DNA of 19,957 bases. It comes from Candidatus Kapaibacterium sp. GTDB lineage: Bacteria > Bacteroidota > Ignavibacteria > Kapaibacteriales > Kapaibacteriaceae. The stretch lies in the NCBI GenBank assembly GCA_030830285.1, contig JAURNF010000227.1, forward strand, positions 1 to 19,957. The letters run 5' to 3'. A program made the position numbers and the translations under genes. Of the stretch, positions 15,806-19,957 are shown piece after piece; position 1 is the stretch's first letter, and every line of letters starts with the position of its first letter. A model generated the notes under the pieces. The model searched no databases. It saw nothing but the letters and a program-made list of their open reading frames with translations, and had not been told where the DNA came from.

Positions 15806-15813
15806 GCAAGTTA
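15806..15813 (-). promoter_or_regulatory. Weak candidate promoter box for pspA
   Basis: On the minus strand this reads TAACTTGC, a partial match to TAnnTTTG, 26 bases before the pspA ATG. A leader of about 20 bases carrying GAAAGG would result. Weak evidence. Confidence 0.25.
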
Positions 15814-15820
15814 CGGAGAT

Positions 15821-15843
15821 GGAAGACGAAGGTTTCGTCGTCC
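15821..15843. promoter_or_regulatory. Inverted repeat in the divergent pspA-recR gap, possible operator
   Basis: GGAAGACGAA (15821-15830) and TTCGTCGTCC (15834-15843) form an inverted repeat around GGT with nine pairs and one mismatch. It lies just upstream of the candidate pspA promoter and about 26 bases upstream of the candidate recR promoter. It could be a regulator site or a transcribed hairpin; no run of T follows on either strand. Confidence 0.4.
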
Positions 15844-15868
15844 GAGTGCAGAATGCGACACATACCCG

Positions 15869-15876
15869 TAACTTCG
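15869..15876 (+). promoter_or_regulatory. Candidate -7 promoter box abutting recR
   Basis: TAACTTCG differs from TAnnTTTG at one base and ends 6 bases before the ATG at 15883. It would produce a leaderless recR mRNA. No TTTG is present at -33. Confidence 0.35.
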
Positions 15877-15882
15877 TGCATT

Positions 15883-16476
15883 ATGTTGCCATCAGATTCG
15901 ATTGAGCGGGTTGTGGAGCTCTTTGCAAGTCTCCCAACAATCGGGAAAAAGACCGCCCGCCGTCTTGCCTTCCACGTACTGCGCCAACCCCAGGAGAACG
16001 TCGAGCTGTTCGCTCGGGCGCTGGTCGAAATGCGCACCCAGGTGCGGGAGTGTTCGGTGTGTCATACGTTCACCGATGTCGAAACCTGCTCGATTTGTGC
16101 TTCGCCAAAGCGTATACCGTCGGTATTCTGCGTCGTGGAGCAACCATCCGATGTGATGGCGATTGAACGCACGGGCGATTTCCGCGGACAGTACCACGTA
16201 CTCCACGGTGCGCTGAGTCCGCTCGACGGAATAGGCCCCGAAGACATCCGCCTCCGTGAGCTCATCGCACGTCTCTCACCGGAAGTCACCGAAGTCATCC
16301 TCGCGCTCAACCCGAACGTCGAGGGAGAGGTTACCACGCAGTATATCGCCAAACTTGTGGCACCGCTCGGTGTGAAGCTCACGCGAATCGCACGAGGTGT
16401 GCCCATGGGGTCGGACCTTGAATTCGCCGACGACGCAACGCTCGCTCGGGCGTTTGAAGGGCGTGTACCAGTATGA
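15883..16476 (+). CDS. recR: Recombination protein RecR
   Basis: DNA-binding recombination mediator that works with RecF and RecO to load RecA at gaps. The 197 residues match the family (about 198). The N-terminal helix-hairpin-helix region contains LPTIGKKTARRLAFHVL (18-34). The four-cysteine zinc finger is C57, C60, C69 and C72 (CSVCHTFTDVETCSIC). The Toprim domain begins at VFCVVEQPSD (81-90) and continues through ALNPNVEGE. The C-terminal Walker B-like segment VKLTRIARGVPMGSDLEFADDATL is complete. ATG 15883 is chosen because it gives the standard RecR N-terminus; an in-frame ATG 30 bases earlier would add a tail not seen in the family. No Shine-Dalgarno. It heads an operon: its TGA overlaps the methyltransferase ATG. 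Confidence 0.97.
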   Translation: MLPSDSIERVVELFASLPTIGKKTARRLAFHVLRQPQENVELFARALVEMRTQVRECSVCHTFTDVETCSICASPKRIPSVFCVVEQPSDVMAIERTGDFRGQYHVLHGALSPLDGIGPEDIRLRELIARLSPEVTEVILALNPNVEGEVTTQYIAKLVAPLGVKLTRIARGVPMGSDLEFADDATLARAFEGRVPV

Positions 16477-17213
16477 GTGACCCAACCTGGTTTGAATCAT
16501 GGTTCGAGTCGCCATGGTACATGCGTCTCTATCGACACCGTACGGAAGAGGAAGCACGTGAAGCCGTAGACCTCGTCGCGCGCCATGCACATGTAGAGCG
16601 CGGCAGACGTGTGCTCGACCTTTGTTGCGGATACGGACGTCACGCACTTGCACTTGCCGAAGCAGGATATGTGGTGACCGGACTTGATGGTTCAAAGATG
16701 CTGATTGAACGAGCACAGGAGCTCTACCCCCATCCCAACGTCACGTACGTTCACGGCGACATGCGGGGTCCGTACCCCGGAGCCCCCTTCCATGCCATCG
16801 CGAACTTCTTTACCAGTTTCGGCTATTTCGAAACACACGAGGAAAACCTCCAAGTACTTCGCACCGTCCGTGCATCGCTGGTTGATGGAGGCATCTTCGT
16901 GATGGACTTCTTCAATGCACATCGCGTACGCGCAACGCTGGAGCCAGAAACACTCTCGATGATTGACGGTGTGACGATCCTGCAAGAGCGATGGATCGAC
17001 GAACCATGTGTGCGCAAGCGCATCACAGTGAACAACCCATGTTGCGACGAACAAACGTTTGAAGAGCGCGTGTGGCTCTACGACCACGACGCGCTGTTTG
17101 ATATGGCTGTTACTGCCGGACTCCGTGTTACCGCCTCACTAGGGACCTACGCTGGTGATGCATTCGATGCCACCACATCTCCTCGTTGCATTCTCATCGC
17201 AGAGGCCGTATGA
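16473..17213 (+). CDS. Class I SAM-dependent methyltransferase
   Basis: A 246-residue methyltransferase of the Rossmann-fold class; the substrate is not known. Motif I is VLDLCCGYGRHALALAE (47-63), and the acidic residue that binds the SAM ribose is in GLDGS (70-74). YVHGDMRGPYP follows as motif II/III, and FHAIANFFTSFGYF is the usual motif IV position. The protein is soluble with no signal peptide. Overall it resembles the Methyltransf_25/11 small-molecule group, including the ending WLYDHDALFDMAVTAGL seen in many such proteins. The start overlaps the recR stop (ATGA) and the stop overlaps the next gene's start in the same way, so the three genes form one translational unit. A link to RecR function is not implied; this kind of pairing is often only positional. 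Confidence 0.9.
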   Translation: MSDPTWFESWFESPWYMRLYRHRTEEEAREAVDLVARHAHVERGRRVLDLCCGYGRHALALAEAGYVVTGLDGSKMLIERAQELYPHPNVTYVHGDMRGPYPGAPFHAIANFFTSFGYFETHEENLQVLRTVRASLVDGGIFVMDFFNAHRVRATLEPETLSMIDGVTILQERWIDEPCVRKRITVNNPCCDEQTFEERVWLYDHDALFDMAVTAGLRVTASLGTYAGDAFDATTSPRCILIAEAV

Positions 17214-17803
17214 AGTCGATGGTGATCTCGCGTGTGCTAACGATAGCCGTGCTCGTCGTGAGCAGCTGCGCTACGCGCACACCTGAGGAGCCAACTGGTA
17301 ATCGTGGTACCTACGAGCCACCCACCAGTCCGCAGATCGTGATTGAGAACTTCCGCAATGCCGTGATCGAGAAGAACACACAGAACTTCATGCTCTGCTT
17401 GGCCGATCCAACTCGAAGCCGGGCTACCTATGTCTTCGAGCCGTCGGCGGAAGTCGGTGCGCGATTTCAGGCAATCTTCCAATCGTGGTCGCTCAATCGC
17501 GAGCGCCAGGCGTTCATCTCACTCATCGCTCGATTGCCAACAGACGTAAGCCTCGGACTCGAGTTTACTAATGGATCTGTCGCGTTTTCATCTCCCGACT
17601 CGCTGGTGTGGGTTGGCGAGTATCGACTCTCGACAAAACTCGATTTGGCTGGAGTGCCCAACGTACTCACCGGTACCATGGTATTGAGCATTCAGCCCGA
17701 AGCCAGTGGTTTGTGGAGCATTGCCCGGTGGGGCGATGCAAAGCGTGCCGCCGACACACTCGAATCCACCTGGTCCATCCTGAAGGCGCAACTAAGTAAT
17801 TAG
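17210..17803 (+). CDS. Putative lipoprotein with NTF2-like pattern, unknown function
   Basis: A 197-residue exported protein. The signal MKSMVISRVLTIAVLVVSSC has a clear lipobox with the acylated cysteine at residue 20, followed by a Thr/Pro/Glu-rich linker. The mature part begins IVIENFRNAVIEKNTQNFM, a helix like the first helix of NTF2/SnoaL-like proteins, and ends with beta strands and SGLWSIARWGDAK, a typical last-strand pattern. It resembles the product of the gene at 18189-18728 in these two places. The ATG overlaps the methyltransferase TGA (ATGA), so it is the third gene of the recR operon. No defined function. Confidence 0.75.
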   Translation: MKSMVISRVLTIAVLVVSSCATRTPEEPTGNRGTYEPPTSPQIVIENFRNAVIEKNTQNFMLCLADPTRSRATYVFEPSAEVGARFQAIFQSWSLNRERQAFISLIARLPTDVSLGLEFTNGSVAFSSPDSLVWVGEYRLSTKLDLAGVPNVLTGTMVLSIQPEASGLWSIARWGDAKRAADTLESTWSILKAQLSN

Positions 17804-17812
17804 GCAAGTGCG

Positions 17813-17820
17813 TATCTTTC
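17813..17820 (+). promoter_or_regulatory. Candidate -7 promoter box for the His-rich membrane protein gene
   Basis: TATCTTTC matches TAnnTTTG at all but the last base and lies 54 bases before the ATG. The gene has a strong GAGGAG ribosome site, consistent with a leadered mRNA beginning just after this box. Confidence 0.35.
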
Positions 17821-17874
17821 GCACTGTTTGTGACTTTACCTAACGACATCCCGATTTCTGAGGAGACACACCCA

Positions 17875-18180
17875 ATGTCGCACGACGCAGCACACGACCA
17901 CGCGCCTGAGCATGGACACGACCACGTAGAGGATAACGGCGCAACACGCCTGTTTGGTATCATTTTGGGTCTGCTCCTGATTGCCACATGTGTTGGCATC
18001 CAGCACGTAATGCACTGGCACCCTGTAGTTGCAGGAATTCTCACGGGTGCAATGGGTATGCTCTTCGGTGCTGGTGGCACCAGCGCACGCGGTCCACACA
18101 CAGCTGCCGTGATGGGCTGGGCTGGCGGTATCGCATTCTTCGCGAGCATCTTGATGTTCTTCGGTCTGCGCTTCTGGTAA
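17875..18180 (+). CDS. Small membrane protein with His-rich N-terminus
   Basis: A 101-residue protein that I do not recognise. The first 20 residues hold six histidines (H3, 7, 9, 13, 15, 17) mixed with Asp and Glu (MSHDAAHDHAPEHGHDHVED), a pattern that suggests divalent-metal binding. About three hydrophobic segments follow: residues 27-45 (FGIILGLLLIATCVGIQHV), 49-66 and 77-99. The last two are rich in Gly and Ala, as in closely packed helices. GAGGAG sits 9 bases before the ATG. It is the first gene of a pair: the next gene starts 8 bases after the stop. The fold is not assigned. The His-rich tail may be cytosolic or periplasmic; the sequence does not settle this. Confidence 0.8.
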   Translation: MSHDAAHDHAPEHGHDHVEDNGATRLFGIILGLLLIATCVGIQHVMHWHPVVAGILTGAMGMLFGAGGTSARGPHTAAVMGWAGGIAFFASILMFFGLRFW

Positions 18181-18188
18181 GCCAGGAC

Positions 18189-18728
18189 GTGCGCCACGCA
18201 GCGACCATCGTTGTACGTGCGTGCGCCGCAGTGCTTCTGTTCGGAGGCATGGGGCTTGTAGGAAGCTCATGCACAAATCCATTTGCACCAGCTCTTGCCG
18301 ATGGCTCTCAAGCTGCTGAAGTGCTTGGTGATCAACGAGCGGTTGCCGGACTCTTTCAGAACTTTCGATATGCCTACGTGTTCAAGGACACTCTAACGTA
18401 CGGTCGACTCCTCGACCGTACGTTTTCGTTTGTATACCGGAACTACGACAAAGGCATCGACGTCACATGGGGTCGGGACGAGGACATGCTTGCTACGCAC
18501 GGACTCTTCAACGCCGCACAGCAACTTGATTTGGTCTGGAACGACGTCGTCATCACCGAAGGTGATAGTCTAGCACAGACAATCTCACGCGGATTCAATC
18601 TGACAATCACGTTTAACCCCAGCGACGTCATTCGCGCACAAGGACGGGTTAACCTCAGAATAGAACGTCCCACCATCAACGACGTCTGGAAGATCGTGCG
18701 ATGGCGGGACGAATCGAATTACTTCTAA
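18189..18728 (+). CDS. Putative lipoprotein-like protein, paralog of the 17210 gene, unknown function
   Basis: A 179-residue exported protein. I choose the GTG at 18189 as start: it gives a signal sequence (VRHAATIVVRACAAVLLFGGMGLVGSSC) with a possible acylated cysteine at residue 28, although glycine at -3 makes the lipobox weak. An open frame continues much further upstream but overlaps the previous gene and has no signal there. AGGA precedes the GTG, but only by one base. The mature part has LFQNFRYAYVFKDTLTYGRLLD, like the first helix of the 17210 protein, and ends NDVWKIVRWRDES, like its last strand (SGLWSIARWGDA). An NTF2-like fold is likely. It lies 8 bases after the His-rich membrane gene, so they are probably cotranscribed. 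The next gene is convergent with 2 bases between stops. Confidence 0.7.
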   Translation: MRHAATIVVRACAAVLLFGGMGLVGSSCTNPFAPALADGSQAAEVLGDQRAVAGLFQNFRYAYVFKDTLTYGRLLDRTFSFVYRNYDKGIDVTWGRDEDMLATHGLFNAAQQLDLVWNDVVITEGDSLAQTISRGFNLTITFNPSDVIRAQGRVNLRIERPTINDVWKIVRWRDESNYF

Positions 18729-18730
18729 GC

Positions 18731-19303
18731 TTACTTCTGCGCTGCTGGGAATCGGCTGAGGATTGCGTCTACGATGTCATTCGCAACTGCTTGGCGTTCC
18801 TCAGGGGTATCCGCCTGCTGCAACGAAAATGCACCTGTTGCCTGACCCTGCCATGCGAGCAGCTTCTTCTTGTTGTCGAAGATGTCGATGTGGAGAGTTC
18901 CTTCCATGTAGCGGTTCTCCACTACCTGCGTGCTATAGATGCCTGGTCCACCCCAGCGCCAGTAACCACCGTAGTTCATGCCGATTGTGCTGTAGTTCAC
19001 GCGCTCCTTCACACCTGCATACGTCAACACGGTCAAGTCCGCTGTTGACGAGTCAGATGCGGCAGTGTAACCCTTTTCCTGCAGCTCGTTCTCGATCGCG
19101 ATGATCAAACGCTTGCGCGTGATTTCCTCTTGCGCGAGCACATCGTTCGGGATGCGGGTATTGCGCGCGACCGTGTACGTCTTGAGTTCTGCGAAGTTGA
19201 TGTCTGGGTCAAGGTCCGTCTTTACCGTCCATGGAGAGCAAGAAGGAAGCGTCACGCTCAACGTAACGATGGCAAGGATGTAGACAAGATGGCGCATGTG
19301 CAT
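18731..19303 (-). CDS. DUF4136 family lipoprotein
   Basis: A 190-residue exported lipoprotein. The signal MHMRHLVYILAIVTLSVTLPSC has the acylated cysteine at residue 22. The mature part follows the DUF4136 pattern: DPDINFAELKTYTVA near the N-terminus, IAIENELQEKGYTA in the middle, ADLTVLTYAGVKERVN, then a Tyr/Trp/Gly-rich segment (MNYGGYWRWGGPG), and the ending TLHIDIFDNKKKLLAWQGQATG. Function of the family is not established. The start may be the ATG at 19303 or the one at 19297 two codons later. No Shine-Dalgarno is visible. It is convergent with the gene ending at 18728, with only 2 bases between stops. Confidence 0.88.
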   Translation of the reverse strand: MHMRHLVYILAIVTLSVTLPSCSPWTVKTDLDPDINFAELKTYTVARNTRIPNDVLAQEEITRKRLIIAIENELQEKGYTAASDSSTADLTVLTYAGVKERVNYSTIGMNYGGYWRWGGPGIYSTQVVENRYMEGTLHIDIFDNKKKLLAWQGQATGAFSLQQADTPEERQAVANDIVDAILSRFPAAQK

Positions 19304-19335
19304 GAGTTAGGATTGGTTTGGAACAATGTAGAGAG

Positions 19336-19343
19336 CGAATATA
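19336..19343 (-). promoter_or_regulatory. Candidate -7 promoter box for the DUF4136 gene
   Basis: On the minus strand this reads TATATTCG, one mismatch from TAnnTTTG, 32 bases before the ATG at 19303. It lies in the 77-base gap after the T9SS cargo gene, so the DUF4136 gene is probably separately transcribed. Confidence 0.35.
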
Positions 19344-19380
19344 GGGTCAGATAGGTCCTGCTCCCCGGTTGTCAACGAGA

Positions 19381-19957
19381 TTATTCGTTGACAACAACGT
19401 TCTTCGTGATCGTCGTGTTTGCAATGGAGAGACGAACGAGATACATGCCAGATGTCACATCACACAGTTCAATGGTCCGTTGCGATGCGTCAACATCTCG
19501 CTCTTCATACACCTGCTCACCAAGAACATTGAAGACGACGATGTCATACTGCATGCCCTCAGGCACTTGTACAGTGAACAATCCTGTGTTTGGATTTGGG
19601 AACACATACACATCATCATCGATGTTCTGTGATTCTACCCCAACCGTTGAGGAGTAGAGGTCTGTACTCCAAAGTCCACGTCCAAAGGTTCCGGCCCACA
19701 ACTTGTTGTTGAAGTACGAGATTTCCAGCTCGGTGACTAAAACAACTGGGAGACCCGTTTGGTATGGGACCCAATCCGTCATCGTAGCGTCGCGATAGAA
19801 CACTCCCACATCGGTTCCAATGTAGAGGCCCTCGTTGCTTCCCTTTTGATACACAATGCAGTTCGCTGGAACATTTGGCAGTGTACCGGAGTAGTTAGCC
19901 CACGTAGTGCCACCATCGGGAGACATGAACACTTTCATACCAGGCGCGTAAGCCGAG
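19381..19957 (-). CDS. T9SS cargo protein with Asp-box (BNR/sortilin-like) repeats, N-terminus beyond window edge
   Basis: Only the last 190 or so residues are inside the window; the frame stays open to position 19957. The visible part contains an Asp box, SPDGGTTW, followed by IGTDVGVFYRD and LWAGTFGRGLW, typical of the Asp-box/VPS10-like propeller proteins common in Bacteroidota. The last 75 residues are a type IX secretion sorting domain: VYVFPNPNTGLFTVQV at its start, VVFNVLGEQVYE in the middle, and SGMYLVRLSIANTTITKNVVV at the end. Such proteins are exported by Sec, moved through the outer membrane by the T9SS, and released or anchored after domain cleavage. The enzymatic or binding role is unknown. 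It is on the same strand as the DUF4136 gene, 77 bases upstream. Confidence 0.93.
   Translation of the reverse strand, partial: SAYAPGMKVFMSPDGGTTWANYSGTLPNVPANCIVYQKGSNEGLYIGTDVGVFYRDATMTDWVPYQTGLPVVLVTELEISYFNNKLWAGTFGRGLWSTDLYSSTVGVESQNIDDDVYVFPNPNTGLFTVQVPEGMQYDIVVFNVLGEQVYEERDVDASQRTIELCDVTSGMYLVRLSIANTTITKNVVVNE

Noticed and set aside
17988..18188. Upstream extension of the lipoprotein-like gene ending at 18728
   Set aside because: Overlaps the His-rich membrane gene out of frame, and moving the start upstream would bury the signal sequence; the GTG at 18189 fits better.

Overview
The window looks like chromosome from a moderately GC-rich member of the Bacteroidota/Chlorobi group, possibly the Ignavibacteria/Kapabacteria side. 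That placement is an inference. It rests on two secreted proteins with type IX secretion (T9SS)-like C-terminal domains, several lipoproteins ending their signal in SSC, DUF5683 and DUF4136 family proteins, and TAnnTTTG-like -7 promoter boxes. No rRNA, tRNA, CRISPR array, integrase or intact insertion sequence was seen.

Layout. 1-3841 (minus): two-gene RND efflux operon, membrane fusion protein then pump, with the pump's C-terminus cut by the window edge. 3955-4293 (plus): a secreted heavy-metal-associated (MerP/CopZ-fold) protein, divergent from the pump and followed by a clear terminator. 4475-7333 (plus): full-length glycine dehydrogenase GcvP, followed by a 21-bp tandem duplication and a very strong hairpin terminator. 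7468-7761: gene-poor stretch with a probable remnant of a short-chain dehydrogenase on the minus strand. 7762-12679 (plus): compact run of hrpB helicase, a T9SS-type secreted protein, an FtsB/DivIC-like division protein, a RidA protein with a lipoprotein signal, and a DUF5683 protein, the last three linked by start/stop overlaps. 12728-14644 (plus): an OmpA-family protein with two OmpA-like domains. 14653-15779 (minus): pspA plus a YbjN/CesT-like gene, coupled by ATGA. 15883-17803 (plus): recR, a class I methyltransferase and a lipoprotein, each overlapping the next by ATGA. 17875-18728 (plus): a His-rich small membrane protein and a second lipoprotein-like protein that resembles the one before it. 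18731-19303 (minus): DUF4136 lipoprotein. 19381-19957 (minus): C-terminal part of an Asp-box (BNR/sortilin-like) T9SS cargo protein.

Much of the window concerns the cell envelope: efflux, OmpA anchoring, PspA membrane stress response, division, lipoproteins and T9SS cargo. Housekeeping genes (gcvP, recR, hrpB) sit among them. I do not see a defence island or an obviously new multi-gene system. The most unusual points are: a RidA protein that appears to have both a lipoprotein start and an internal, Shine-Dalgarno-preceded cytosolic start; promoter-like boxes that abut start codons lacking a ribosome binding site, suggesting leaderless mRNAs; a pair of divergent lipoprotein paralogs flanking a His-rich membrane protein; and a PspA/YbjN-like gene pair.
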